Of a DNA stretch of 39,488 nt, positions 1 through 8,887 are shown in pieces. The DNA comes from Granulicella sp. (lineage in GTDB: Bacteria; Acidobacteriota; Terriglobia; Terriglobales; Acidobacteriaceae), in NCBI GenBank assembly GCA_003138795.1, contig PLHC01000046.1, forward strand, positions 1 to 39,488, written 5' to 3'. The position numbers were made by a program, and so were the translations under genes. Within the stretch, counting starts at the first letter, position 1, and the number at the start of each line of letters is the position of its first letter. The notes below the pieces were generated by a model that saw nothing but the letters and a program-made list of their open reading frames with translations, was not told the DNA's origin and made no database searches.

Positions 1-20
1 CGCTAGTTTCTGGACAGGTT

Positions 21-587
21 CTAAGGAATGTAAGGGCGGCGAAGGAAGGCAGGGATATCGGTGGGGAGTGCGCGCGATTTGGTGGGGCCGGTTTTGACTG
101 GCTTAGCCACGGGGGCTCGCTTGGCGCGGGTGGTTGCGGGAGGCGTGGTTCCCGGTGAGTCGTTTGCCGTGGCGGCGGCAATGTCCTCGGTGAGGTCTTC
201 TTCCACGTTGAGGTACTTGCGGAGATAGCGGAGTGGATCTTCGGCGAGGGCCATCTCGCGGAGGTGGTAGCGCCATGCGTCGCGGCGGGCAGAGCGACGC
301 ATGAAGGACTTGCGCTGGATCGTCTTGAGCGTGCCGTCGGGCATGGGGCGCTGGAAGGTTTGGGCGGGAACGCTGAAGGTGATCTCTTCGCCAGCCTTCC
401 AGAAGGCGTTGGCGAAGTCGTGGGAGAAGAGCAGAGCGTAGTAACGGCGCTGCTGATCGAGCAGCGTAAGGGCGGCTTCGGCGCTTATCCAGGGGAGATC
501 GAGGCGGCTGGTGTACCAGCGGCGGAACTCGAATCCGTTGCTGCGGGCGCGACCGACGACAATCGTGAGGAGTTCGAGGCGGGTCAT
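21..587 (-). CDS. Conserved hypothetical protein, last gene of the ccm operon
   Basis: A 188-residue basic protein I do not recognise. The first 130 residues look like a folded globular domain rich in Trp, Tyr and Arg (WYTSRLDLPWIS, RRYYALLFSHDFANAFW). The last 50 residues are a low-complexity Ala/Pro/Thr/Lys tail that is probably disordered. There is no signal peptide and no membrane segment. It starts 33 bases after the ccmH stop on the same strand, so it is probably co-transcribed with ccmF-ccmH. That position suggests, but does not prove, a role connected to cytochrome maturation. It does not show the TPR pattern of CcmI. No strong ribosome binding site precedes the ATG. Confidence 0.7.
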   Translation of the reverse strand: MTRLELLTIVVGRARSNGFEFRRWYTSRLDLPWISAEAALTLLDQQRRYYALLFSHDFANAFWKAGEEITFSVPAQTFQRPMPDGTLKTIQRKSFMRRSARRDAWRYHLREMALAEDPLRYLRKYLNVEEDLTEDIAAATANDSPGTTPPATTRAKRAPVAKPVKTGPTKSRALPTDIPAFLRRPYIP

Positions 588-620
588 CGTGGATTCGAGG
601 GTATCAGCCTGGAAGCTGGG

Positions 621-1097
621 TTATTCGCCGTACTTGGTTTCGTTGCGAATGCGGTCGCGGAGGGCGTCGGCGTCGGGTGTCGGAGGTGCGCTGGGCAAGG
701 CCGCCGCGAGCCTGGCATCGCGGCGCTGCCAAAGGCGAAGCAGCAGAACGATACCCAGGATGCCGAGGATAAAGACGGCGAAGGGAACGATCCAGGCAGC
801 GTTGTCGAAGCCGCCGCGCACGGGTGATGCCAGGACGGTGGGGCCATACTTGGCAGCGAAGAACTTGAAGATGCCGGCATCAGAGACACCGGCATCCATT
901 TGGGTGTGGAGGTCGGCGATCTCTCCGGTGGAGTTGGGGCAGCCGACGTGGTTGCACTCAAGCAGGATCTCGCTGCAGCCGCAGGTGCACATCAGCTTGT
1001 GGCCGAGGTGGTCGAAGCGGGTGGAGGGGGCGCCTGCGCCGAGCATCGTGAAGGCAACGACTAGGATGAGAACGAGTTGGAGCGAGCGCTTATACAT
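621..1097 (-). CDS. ccmH: Cytochrome c maturation protein CcmH/NrfF-like
   Basis: A 158-residue thiol-oxidoreductase subunit of system II-like/system I cytochrome c maturation, working with CcmF to keep apocytochrome CXXCH thiols reduced for haem ligation in the periplasm. It has an N-terminal hydrophobic signal/anchor (residues 5-20), the cysteine segment LMCTCGC (Cys37, Cys39, Cys41) followed by LLECNHVGC, and a C-terminal membrane helix at about 96-120. Classical CcmH has LRCxxCQ; here the motif is CxCGC with two further cysteines, a variant worth noting. The start used is the ATG at 1097, which overlaps the end of ccmF by 8 bases (ATGTATAA). A longer reading frame from 1154 would lie inside ccmF and hide the signal sequence. 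Confidence 0.88.
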   Translation of the reverse strand: MYKRSLQLVLILVVAFTMLGAGAPSTRFDHLGHKLMCTCGCSEILLECNHVGCPNSTGEIADLHTQMDAGVSDAGIFKFFAAKYGPTVLASPVRGGFDNAAWIVPFAVFILGILGIVLLLRLWQRRDARLAAALPSAPPTPDADALRDRIRNETKYGE

Positions 1098-3222
1098 GGG
1101 GCCCCTCGGGGGCGATAGGAACCGTGCTGCGAGCGAAACCGCCAAGAGCTGCATCGGGCGTGAGTGGAACCGCTGTAAGAGGTGAGGGAACTTCTACCCG
1201 GCGAGTGGCGGTCTTGAGAGGCGGAACCAAAGCCACTAGAGTGCCGAAGATGACGATGACGATGCCGCCCCAGATCCAGTTCACGAGCGGATTGATGAAG
1301 ACCTTGATGATGGGCTTGTCGTTGGCAGGGTTGGTGCCTTCGAAGACAACATACAGGTCGCTTGCGAGGGTGGAGTGAATTGCGACGATGGTGGAGGGTT
1401 GAGCGTGGTCGGTATTAGCGAAGTAGACGCGGCGCTCCGGGGCGAGGCGCGTGATTTTCTTGCCGTTGTGGAAGACGTCGAGCAGCGCGAACTCTGAGTC
1501 GTAGTTGGCGTTGGAGTCCTGGGAGTAACTCTGGCAGACGACATTGTAGCCGTTGAGTTGCATGGAGTCGCCGAAGCTCATCTCGGCTTCTTTGGATTGG
1601 TTGAAGGCTGAGCCGGCGAGACCGATGAACATCACGACGATGCCGAAGTGGATGAGATAGCCGCCATAGCGCCGGGTGTTGCGGCGGGTGAGAAGAAGTG
1701 TGGAGGCGACGAGGTTCTTACCGGTCTGGGTGCTGACAACGCGGGCTCCACGGAGGAACTCGGCGATGATGGCGGTGATGACTCCTGCGCTGAGTGCAAA
1801 GCAGACAAGAGCATAGATGCCGGAGGTGGCGTCATCGTCGCGCCACGGGCGAACGCCGCAGAGCATGAGAGCAATGGCAGTGACGAGGATCACGCTGCAG
1901 GGAAGGATGAAGTTGCGACGGATGGCGCGGAGCGAGGTGGAACGCCACGCGAGCAGCGGGCCGACGCCGGTGAGGAAGATCAGGAAGAGGCCGATTGGGA
2001 CGGTGACGCGGTTATAGAAGGGCGCGCCCATGGTGACCTTGGAGCCCTGAACGAATTCTGACAGGACGGGGAAGAGCGTTCCCCAGAGAACGGTGAAGCA
2101 GGCGGCGAGAAGGACGAGGTTGTTGAAGAGGAAGGAACTCTCGCGGGAGACGAGGGACTCAAGGTGATTCTCAGCACGCAGGTGGTCGCGCTGGTAGAGG
2201 AAGGTGAACAGGCAGACGGCCAGGGTGAGGACAAGGAAGCCGACAAACCAATCGCCGATGGAGCTCTGAGCGAAGGCGTGAACCGAGCTAACCAGGCCGG
2301 AGCGCGTTAGCAGCGTTCCGAGGATGGTCAGCATGAAGGTGACGAAGATGAGCCAGACATTCCAGCCCTTCATCATGCCGCGCTTCTCCTGCATCATGAC
2401 GGAGTGAAGGAAGGCGGTACCGGTGAGCCAGGGCATGAGCGATGCGTTCTCGACCGGATCCCAGCCCCAGTAGCCACCCCAGCCGAGCACGGCGTAGGCC
2501 CAGTGCATGCCGAGGATGATGCCGCAGGTGAGGAAGAGCCAGGTGACCATGGTCCAGCGGCGAGTGATTTGAATCCACTTCTCACCGGGATAGCGCATCA
2601 TGAGGGCGCCGAGGGCGAAGGCGAAGGGAATGGAGAATCCGACGTAGCCGAGGTAGAGCAGCGGCGGATGGATGACCATCTCGGCGTACTGCAGGAGCGG
2701 ATTGAGGCCGAAACCATCGGCTGGCGCGACGCCGCCGGGGACAAGGGCGAACGGCGGAGCGACGAAGACCACCAGCAGGACGAAGAATATCTGGATGGCG
2801 GAGAGGATGGTCGAAGCGTAGGCGGTGAGCGTGATGTCGGTCTTGTGGCGGAGGCGAAGGACGAAGCCGTAGCCGGCGAGTAGCCAGGCCCAGAGAAGGA
2901 GTGAGCCTTCCTGTCCGGACCAGAGGGCGGAGAATTTGTAGTACCAGGGGAGGGCGCGACTGGTGTGGTGGAGGATGTAGTCGACGGAGAAGTCGTTGGT
3001 GAAGGCTGCCCAGATAAGCGCAAAAGCGGCGCAGGAGACGGCGATGAAGCTGGCAAGGCCGGCGCGGCGGGAGGTTTCGCGTAGACGTTCAGGCGCAATC
3101 GCAAGAACACGGCCATGGGCGATTGCCCAGAGCGAGAGGGCACCAGACAAGAGCGTGTAGATGCACAGCACCAGGGCCAGGAGAAGAGAAAAGCTGCCGA
3201 ACAACGGCATGGGGTGAGACAT
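1090..3222 (-). CDS. ccmF: Haem lyase subunit CcmF (cytochrome c-type biogenesis)
   Basis: A polytopic inner-membrane protein of about 710 residues that attaches haem to apocytochrome c with CcmH. The WWD-family signature is present as GGYWGWDPVENASLMPWL (about residue 250), together with conserved histidine-containing loops (HPPLLYLGY, LTRSGLVSSVHAFAQ) and many membrane helices. Length fits the family (630-720). The ATG at 3222 is chosen (MSHPMPLFGSF) because AAGGA lies 11 bases before it; ATGs at 3234 and 3210 are also possible. It heads a minus-strand operon with ccmH and the 188-residue hypothetical protein. The decaheme cytochrome at 35.8 kb in this window is the kind of client it would serve. 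Confidence 0.95.
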   Translation of the reverse strand: MSHPMPLFGSFSLLLALVLCIYTLLSGALSLWAIAHGRVLAIAPERLRETSRRAGLASFIAVSCAAFALIWAAFTNDFSVDYILHHTSRALPWYYKFSALWSGQEGSLLLWAWLLAGYGFVLRLRHKTDITLTAYASTILSAIQIFFVLLVVFVAPPFALVPGGVAPADGFGLNPLLQYAEMVIHPPLLYLGYVGFSIPFAFALGALMMRYPGEKWIQITRRWTMVTWLFLTCGIILGMHWAYAVLGWGGYWGWDPVENASLMPWLTGTAFLHSVMMQEKRGMMKGWNVWLIFVTFMLTILGTLLTRSGLVSSVHAFAQSSIGDWFVGFLVLTLAVCLFTFLYQRDHLRAENHLESLVSRESSFLFNNLVLLAACFTVLWGTLFPVLSEFVQGSKVTMGAPFYNRVTVPIGLFLIFLTGVGPLLAWRSTSLRAIRRNFILPCSVILVTAIALMLCGVRPWRDDDATSGIYALVCFALSAGVITAIIAEFLRGARVVSTQTGKNLVASTLLLTRRNTRRYGGYLIHFGIVVMFIGLAGSAFNQSKEAEMSFGDSMQLNGYNVVCQSYSQDSNANYDSEFALLDVFHNGKKITRLAPERRVYFANTDHAQPSTIVAIHSTLASDLYVVFEGTNPANDKPIIKVFINPLVNWIWGGIVIVIFGTLVALVPPLKTATRRVEVPSPLTAVPLTPDAALGGFARSTVPIAPEGPHV

Positions 3223-3401
3223 TCGCGGGCACATCCTTCGAAATCTATTCTCTCAGAATCGAAAGCATGTGTGGGTGATGTGGGCGAAAAGACGTGCAAT
3301 CCCATGGTTCGAGGCAGGATAGAGATTTGGAGGGGAAATGAGCGGATTCCCGTCAGAGATGAGGTCAAGACGCGCGCTGGAACAAGTCTACAGGCCGTGA
3401 G

Positions 3402-3785
3402 TTAGATCTTGGAGGACGGCTTCGACTCAAGCAGGTGGTGGACGCTGGCGAGGAGGTTATCAGGCAGCAGTGGTTTAAGGCGGAAGTCGACGCTGAGGTT
3501 CTTGTACTCATCTTCCGCCTCGGCCATGCCGCTGATGACGAGCACGGGGATGTCGGGGGCGAATTCGCGGAGCCTGGTAACGAACTCGGAGCCGTTCATG
3601 CACGGCATGATGTGGTCGGTGATGATGAGGTCGACGGCGGCGGGGTATTCGTTATTGCGAAACTGCTCAAGGGCGAGCTCGGGACTGAGGGCGGCGATGA
3701 CGAGGTAGCCAGCACGCTTGAGGATGGTCTGACGAGTCGCGGCCTGAATGGCATTGTCGTCAAGGAGAAGCAGGGTGGGTGGCAT
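3402..3785 (-). CDS. Single-domain response regulator (receiver protein)
   Basis: A 127-residue CheY-like receiver with no output domain. Visible are the acidic pair LLDDN near the N-terminus, the phospho-acceptor Asp in ITDHIMPCMNG, the conserved Ser/Thr region (VLVISGMAE) and the Lys in FRLKPL. It probably passes phosphate or binds a partner; the cognate histidine kinase is not in the window. The ATG at 3785 is preceded by CAGGAACAC, a good ribosome binding site. An upstream in-frame extension to 3869 lacks support. It is transcribed away from the Ser/Thr kinase gene at 4041. Confidence 0.9.
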   Translation of the reverse strand: MPPTLLLLDDNAIQAATRQTILKRAGYLVIAALSPELALEQFRNNEYPAAVDLIITDHIMPCMNGSEFVTRLREFAPDIPVLVISGMAEAEDEYKNLSVDFRLKPLLPDNLLASVHHLLESKPSSKI

Positions 3786-4040
3786 GTGTTCCTGAGATGT
3801 ACCGTCGGGGTTGCGTGGTGCGCTGAGAGGCCTGCCTTCGTGTTTTATGCCCTCAGCGAATGTGTGCACGACTAGCTACGATGCAGGACTGTATGTAAAG
3901 GCTGCCTCCCTGTTTTTAAAAGGCGTTGAAACTCGTGCTTTCGCCTCCATTCGCGGCATGAATGGAGGCCTCCGTCGCATTTTGGGATCGGAAGCATTTC
4001 TTCACAGAGAGGTTGAGAGAGTAGCTGAGATAATGGCGTT
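3786..4040. promoter_or_regulatory. Divergent intergenic region with a 10-bp inverted repeat
   Basis: This 255-base stretch separates the receiver gene (minus) from the kinase gene (plus) and must hold both promoters. It contains a perfect inverted repeat, GCCTCCATTC at 3943-3952 and GAATGGAGGC at 3960-3969, with a 7-base loop. There is no T-tract, so an operator or a 5'-UTR hairpin of the kinase mRNA is more likely than a terminator. I could not assign a convincing -35/-10 pair. Confidence 0.5.
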
Positions 4041-6524
4041 ATGGCACGCCGCGTCATCAAACAATATGAGTTTCTTCGCAAGATCGGGTCGGGTGGAAGC
4101 GGCGTTGTGTTCCTTGCCAATGACACGCTGCTGCAGCGACCCGTGGTGCTGAAGCTGCTGAAGCGCGGCTTGCAGACGCCGGAGCAGGTGAGGGCAACGC
4201 AGTTGCGCGAGGCGCGGCTGGCGTCGGCGATAGATCACCCGAATGTGTGCGCGATCTATGAGGTGGGAGAGTCGGACGACGAAGCCTACATTGTGATGCA
4301 GTACATTCCGGGCAAGAGTCTCGACAAGGTGATCGCGGAGGGGCCGGCGAGTGCGCAGTTGGTGCTTTCGAGCGGGATGCAGATAGCCGACGGTCTGTCG
4401 GCGGCGCATAACCTCGGGATATTCCATCGCGATCTGAAGCCCGCAAATGTGATGCTGACCGATGGCGGGCTGATCAAGATTCTGGACTTCGGTCTGGCGC
4501 GGCAGTTGAAGCGCGAGAACCGCGAGAACATCGATTTCGATCCGTCCATGACGACGCAGCCGGCGACGCCGGCATTTGCGGGCGCGACCTATACGGCCCG
4601 CGGGGGGACGATCGCGTATATGGCTCCGGAGCAATTTGTGACGGGGCAGAGCAGCGTCCAGAGCGATATCTTTGCGCTGGGATTGATTCTGTACGAGATG
4701 GTCAGCGGGCGGCATCCGTTTCATCGGCCAGATGCGCAGGAGTTGCAGAGTATTCGGGCGATCCAGTATGCGGAGCCGCCGTCGTTGCGGGCGATTGTGC
4801 CGGACCTGCCGGTGGAGTTGGAGAGCGTGATTCTGCGCTGCCTGGCCAAGCAACCGTCGGAGCGGTATGCGTCGGCGGCGGAGTTGCGGGAGGGGCTGAA
4901 GACGATTGTGAAGTCGTTGCAGCTGGACTCGATGCTGATGCCGGGTGAGGGCGCGATCAATATGTCCTCGCAGCAGCGACTGGATATGGAGACGCCCGAG
5001 GCAGAGAAGCGCTCCACGGGGATCCTGTCGATGCTGGCGGAGAGGTTTCGCGACAGTACGGCGACGACGCTGTCAAAGGGGCCGAATATTGTCGTGCTGC
5101 CGTTTGTGAATCTGGGGTCGAGCGACTCGAAGCACTTCTATGGCTTTGCGCTGGCGGATGCGCTGGCGGCGAGGCTGGCGAAGGTGCCGTCGCTGATTGT
5201 GCGGCCGTCGAGCGCCCTGATGGATGTACCAACACGGCAACTGGACCCGCTGAGCGTGGGACGGAAGCTGATGGTGGACTTCGTGCTGGCGGGAAGTTTT
5301 CTGCGGTCGGAGAAGGGATTCGATCTGAACTGGCAGCTGCTGGACGTCGCCGGACAGAGCGTGCGGACGGGCGGTGCCATCAGTGTGGGGAGCTTCGATC
5401 TGATTGCGGTGCAGACGGAGATCTGCGATGAAGTGTTTGGGGAGCTGCATGGATTCGGCGGGCTTCAGGTTGGACTTCCCGGGCCGGCCAGCGTAGCTTC
5501 GCTGGGCAATGATGTGTCGGAGGAGTATCTGCAGGCAAGGGCGCTGCTGTCATCGTTCATGTCGAGGACGGGGAGTCGCGATGAACTTGACCGTGCAAGG
5601 GAGTTGTTTGAGCGTGTGGTGAAGCGTGATCCGGCGTATGCGCCGGGGTGGTCGGGACTTGGAATTACTCATCTGCAGTATGCGCGGCATGGGTTGGGCG
5701 GTCAGATGCATGTGCTGGAGGCTCGCCGTTCATTCGATAAGGCACTGGCGCGCGATCAGTCGTCGGTGGAGGCGAATCTATATCGCGTGTACATGCTGTT
5801 GAGCCGCGGCGAGAAGGAGAGCGCGCGGCATGGCATCGAGCACCTGCTGCAGCAGGCGGCGAATGATTGGAATGTGCATCTGGTGGCAGGGCTGACGCTC
5901 CGGATCGATGGGCTCTATGAGGAGGCGCTGGATCAGTTCAATACGTCTTTGCGGCTGAACCCCTCGAATGCGGCGATGATCTATAACCATCGCGCGCGGG
6001 TGTATCAGTATCAGAATCAGCTGGAGTTGGCGGGCGATGAGATTGAAAAGGGATTGACGCTGGAGCCGAGGCAGCCACTGCTGAGGATCTCGAAGGGCTA
6101 CCAGCAGATGCGACAGGGGGAGCTGACAAAGGCGATCGAGACGCTGGAGCAGGTGACGCGGGACGATTCGACATTGCGCATTGTGTTTCCGACGATTGCA
6201 ATGTGCTACGTGCAGCTGGGCGATCGGAAGCGTGCTGCGGAATTTGTGCTGGAGGAGACGCTGGCTGCGGCTGAGGCAGATTGTGAGATGGCCTACCGGT
6301 TGGCGACCTACTTTGCAGTGGAGGGTGATTCGTCCGAGGCGCTGCATTGGCTGCGGCGGGCAATTTATCTGGGGAATGAAAATTATCCGTGGTTCAGCAA
6401 GAATCCGGCGTGGCGTGGAATCGCGGACAATTCGGACTTTCAGCGAATTCTTGAGGATTTGAAGAAGAGCTTCAAGAGGAATCAGAAGAACTGGAAGCGG
6501 TTGCTGGCGCAGGTGATGGAGTAA
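4041..6524 (+). CDS. Ser/Thr protein kinase with TolB-N-like domain and TPRs
   Basis: A protein of 827 residues. The N-terminal Hanks-type kinase (about 9-290) has the Gly loop GSGGSG, the ATP Lys in PVVLKLL (about 38), the catalytic loop HRDLKPAN (Asp about 131), DFG (about 149) and GTIAYMAPEQ. After a linker comes NIVVLPFVNLGSSDSKHFYGFALADALAARL (from about 350), which resembles the FlgO/TolB-N-like module seen in adenylate cyclase and kinase signalling proteins. The rest (about 500-800) is TPR-like helices. I see no membrane helix between kinase and sensor, unlike PknB, so it is probably cytosolic. The architecture is common in Acidobacteriota (family knowledge). Substrates are unknown. 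Weak ribosome binding site; start supported by the kinase N-lobe. Confidence 0.93.
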   Translation: MARRVIKQYEFLRKIGSGGSGVVFLANDTLLQRPVVLKLLKRGLQTPEQVRATQLREARLASAIDHPNVCAIYEVGESDDEAYIVMQYIPGKSLDKVIAEGPASAQLVLSSGMQIADGLSAAHNLGIFHRDLKPANVMLTDGGLIKILDFGLARQLKRENRENIDFDPSMTTQPATPAFAGATYTARGGTIAYMAPEQFVTGQSSVQSDIFALGLILYEMVSGRHPFHRPDAQELQSIRAIQYAEPPSLRAIVPDLPVELESVILRCLAKQPSERYASAAELREGLKTIVKSLQLDSMLMPGEGAINMSSQQRLDMETPEAEKRSTGILSMLAERFRDSTATTLSKGPNIVVLPFVNLGSSDSKHFYGFALADALAARLAKVPSLIVRPSSALMDVPTRQLDPLSVGRKLMVDFVLAGSFLRSEKGFDLNWQLLDVAGQSVRTGGAISVGSFDLIAVQTEICDEVFGELHGFGGLQVGLPGPASVASLGNDVSEEYLQARALLSSFMSRTGSRDELDRARELFERVVKRDPAYAPGWSGLGITHLQYARHGLGGQMHVLEARRSFDKALARDQSSVEANLYRVYMLLSRGEKESARHGIEHLLQQAANDWNVHLVAGLTLRIDGLYEEALDQFNTSLRLNPSNAAMIYNHRARVYQYQNQLELAGDEIEKGLTLEPRQPLLRISKGYQQMRQGELTKAIETLEQVTRDDSTLRIVFPTIAMCYVQLGDRKRAAEFVLEETLAAAEADCEMAYRLATYFAVEGDSSEALHWLRRAIYLGNENYPWFSKNPAWRGIADNSDFQRILEDLKKSFKRNQKNWKRLLAQVME

Positions 6525-6619
6525 GGCAGGGGGTAAGGCAGGGGGTAAGGCAGGGGATAGGGGATAGAGGATAGAGGATAGAGGATAGAGGATAGAGGAT
6601 AGAGGATAGAGAATAGAGA
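6522..6619. repeat. Two adjacent short tandem repeats after the kinase stop codon
   Basis: Three 12-bp units TAAGGCAGGGG(G/A) run from 6522 to 6557; the first unit includes the kinase stop codon. They pass directly into nine heptamers from 6557 to 6619: one ATAGGGG, six ATAGAGG and two ATAGAGA. Arrays like this change copy number by slippage. A related heptamer array is at 8888-8915. An overlapping antisense reading frame repeats Ser-Ile-Leu-Tyr-Pro-Leu-Ser only because of this array. Confidence 0.95.
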
Positions 6620-6643
6620 AAAGCAAAGGCAGGTGCAAAGGCA

Positions 6644-6668
6644 AAGGCCCTCGATGTTCGAGGGCCTT
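6644..6668. terminator. Bidirectional terminator hairpin between convergent genes
   Basis: A perfect 11-bp stem, AAGGCCCTCGA (6644-6654) and TCGAGGGCCTT (6658-6668), closes a 3-base loop. It lies between the convergent kinase gene and the exported-protein gene. The flanks are only moderately T-rich (CAGTGTTT on plus, TTTGCCTTTGC on minus), so termination may be partial. Confidence 0.8.
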
Positions 6669-6689
6669 CAGTGTTTGGGGTGAATGAAT

Positions 6690-7592
6690 TTAGTGGGTGG
6701 CGGGGTTGAGCTGGAGGGAGTCGTTGAGCGTGAAGGCTATTTCGGTGCCAGCGGGCAGCTCCTGCTGACGATCATGGTTGAGCCACCAGATCGTCATGGC
6801 ACCGGCGCCAATACCCAGACCGATGACAGCACCCACGCCGCCGCCAATCATGGCTCCGGCGACGACTGCGCCTGTGGTGACACCAAGGGCTGTGGCGGTT
6901 CCGGGGTGAGTGTCGCCGACGATGGTGCCTTCGTCGTTGACATGCGATGCTTTGAAGTGGTCGAGGTCGATGACTTCGGCATTGAGTTTATAAGTGGTGC
7001 CGTCGGGAAGGCTGACGCTGTCAGGCTGGAGGCGGATGGCCGATGGGCCTCCGATGGTGCGGCCACCGTGGATCTGCGTGATGCGACCGTAGATGAGGCT
7101 TCCGGTGGGGAGTAGAACGACACCGTTGCGGCTGATGTCGGCGGAGAGAGCTGCAGTGAAGGGTGTGCCGGCTACGGTCGCCCCGGTGGAGATGGGCTGC
7201 CGGAGGGTCGCTTTGAGCATGGTGCCGATAGGAAGCTCATTGGGGCCTACGGGAACATCGGTGACGACACCACTGTTGACGTCGTCGGTGACGGCCATGG
7301 TTGGGTCGACGGTGCGCAGCGCGGCGGTTTGGGTCGGAGCCGTCGCTGCGGCATTGCCGCGCTGGTAGAGAACAGGAGCAGGAGTTGAGGCAGCGGGCGT
7401 TGTTACCGTGACCGTTGCCATCGGTACCGCTGGCGAGGGCTTGACGTAGTGCGTTCCGTCGACGGGAACAGTCGGGACGGTGTCGTCGAGGTCTTCGGGG
7501 TGCGAGGTGCCAGTCATCTGGGCAAAGAGTTGTGCGGCCGGCAGAAGGATGAGGGCGGCGGCGGTGAGCGAGATGGAGAGTTTTATCTTCAT
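6690..7592 (-). CDS. Exported protein with a glycine-rich helix, TrbI/VirB10-like fold possible
   Basis: About 300 residues starting MKIKLSISLTAAALILLPAA, a clear Sec signal peptide ending near LFAQ. A Pro/Thr/Ala-rich linker precedes a beta-rich domain: GTMLKATLRQPISTG, VVLLPTGSLIYGRITQIHGG and LPDGTTYKLNAEVIDL. This pattern of a limit on dispersed-gene expression is reminiscent of the TrbI/VirB10 C-terminal fold and related outer-surface proteins, but I am not sure. A Gly/Ala-rich hydrophobic stretch near the C-terminus (TGAVVAGAMIGGGVGAVIGLGIGAG) looks like a glycine-zipper membrane segment. The ATG at 7592 is chosen for the signal peptide and the GGGAG 12 bases upstream; the frame stays open further upstream without merit. 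Function unknown. Confidence 0.8.
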   Translation of the reverse strand: MKIKLSISLTAAALILLPAAQLFAQMTGTSHPEDLDDTVPTVPVDGTHYVKPSPAVPMATVTVTTPAASTPAPVLYQRGNAAATAPTQTAALRTVDPTMAVTDDVNSGVVTDVPVGPNELPIGTMLKATLRQPISTGATVAGTPFTAALSADISRNGVVLLPTGSLIYGRITQIHGGRTIGGPSAIRLQPDSVSLPDGTTYKLNAEVIDLDHFKASHVNDEGTIVGDTHPGTATALGVTTGAVVAGAMIGGGVGAVIGLGIGAGAMTIWWLNHDRQQELPAGTEIAFTLNDSLQLNPATH

Positions 7593-7725
7593 AGATGGTC
7601 GTCTCCCAATGAGGCGTAGATATACCTGACTTGAGGATAGGCGAGGGATGCAGGGTGCGGCGAGATTCGTGGCGCAATGCATCCTCGCGGTTAATACAAG
7701 GGCGGATGCTCTTGAGTGAGAGTTG

Positions 7726-8868
7726 TTAGCGCGCGGGAGCGGCGACGATGCGTTCATAGTAGCGCTCGTAGAGGGGAATGATGCGCGACGAACAGAAGTG
7801 ATCCTGCGCGGTGCGGCGGGCTGCGCTGGCCATTGTCTGGAGGTGAGCGGGATCACTCAGGATGGAGATGGCACCGGCGGCCATGCTGTCGACGTCGCCG
7901 ACGTCGAAGAGGAGACCGTTGACGCCGGAGTCGATGAGCTCGGGAACGCCGCCGACGCGCGTTGCGACAGCGGGGACGCGGCAAGCCATGGCTTCGAGTG
8001 CGGCGAGGCCGAAGGACTCCATCTCACTGGGCATGAGCATGAGGTCGGAGAGCGCGAGGAGCTCGTTGACGTTCTCCTGCTTGCCGACGAAGTCGACGCG
8101 ATCGGCGATGCCGAGGCGCATGGTGAGGAATTCGGCGGCCGAGCGGTCGGGGCCGTCGCCGATGAGGAGCAGGCGGGCGGGGAGGGCCTGGGCGACTCGG
8201 GCGAAGATCTCGATGACATCGAGGACACGTTTGACGGGGCGGAAGTTGGAGAGATGCACGAGGAGGTGTTCGCCTGCGTTTGCAAAGCGAGGGCGCTGCT
8301 GGGCGACGAGAGCGGCGTCGCGCTGATAGAAGTCGCAGTTGACGAAGTTGCGGATTACCTCGATATCGCGGGTGATGCCGAGGTTTTCACGAGTTTTGTC
8401 GCGCAGATGCGAGGAGATGGCGGTGACCCCATCGGATTCATCGATGCCGAAGCGGGTGATGGGGAGGTAGGAGCGGTCGAGGCCGACGAGCGTGATGTCC
8501 GTGCCGTGGAGCGTGGTGATGAACGGAAGATGGCGGCCACGGGCTGCGAGCATCTGGCGGGCGAGCAGGGCACTGACGCTGTGCGGGATCGCGTAATGGA
8601 CGTGGAGGAGATCGAGGGAGTGGAACTCGGCGACCTCGGCCATGCGGGTGGCGAGGGCGAGGTCGTAGGGTGGGTACTCGAATAGCGGGTAGTTCGAGAC
8701 CGAGACCTCGTGATAATGAATGTTGGCCTCGCGACCTGTGAGTCTGAAGGGTGGTGAGTAGGTGATGAAGTGGATCTCGTGGCCGCGTGCTGCGAGCTCA
8801 ATGCCGAGTTCGGTGGCGACGACGCCGGAGCCACCGTAGGTTGGATAACACGTGATGCCGATCTTCAT
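7726..8868 (-). CDS. bshA: BshA, N-acetyl-alpha-D-glucosaminyl L-malate synthase
   Basis: A GT4-family glycosyltransferase of 380 residues that joins UDP-GlcNAc to L-malate, the first step of bacillithiol synthesis. The N-terminus MKIGITCYPTYGGSGVVATELG is typical of BshA, as are HVHYAIPHSVSALLAR, HGTDITLVG, NFRPVKR and the C-terminal EMESFGLAALEAMACRVPAVATRVGGVPE nucleotide-sugar region. Length matches Bacillus BshA (about 377). The ATG at 8868 is chosen over the upstream extension to 9009, because the extension runs through a repeat array. bshB and bshC are not in the window. It lies just downstream of a sugar deacetylase gene of a different family from BshB. Confidence 0.93.
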   Translation of the reverse strand: MKIGITCYPTYGGSGVVATELGIELAARGHEIHFITYSPPFRLTGREANIHYHEVSVSNYPLFEYPPYDLALATRMAEVAEFHSLDLLHVHYAIPHSVSALLARQMLAARGRHLPFITTLHGTDITLVGLDRSYLPITRFGIDESDGVTAISSHLRDKTRENLGITRDIEVIRNFVNCDFYQRDAALVAQQRPRFANAGEHLLVHLSNFRPVKRVLDVIEIFARVAQALPARLLLIGDGPDRSAAEFLTMRLGIADRVDFVGKQENVNELLALSDLMLMPSEMESFGLAALEAMACRVPAVATRVGGVPELIDSGVNGLLFDVGDVDSMAAGAISILSDPAHLQTMASAARRTAQDHFCSSRIIPLYERYYERIVAAPAR

Positions 8869-8887
8869 GAGGCTCGCTTCGCTCGCA

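Noticed and set aside
3235-3401. Possible small gene between ccmF and the receiver gene
   Set aside because: Frames here are extensions of shadows; no start with a ribosome site.
5778-6644. A minus-strand frame with repeated Ser-Ile-Leu-Tyr-Pro-Leu
   Set aside because: The repeats are only the translation of the ATAGAGG heptamer array; it overlaps the kinase gene.
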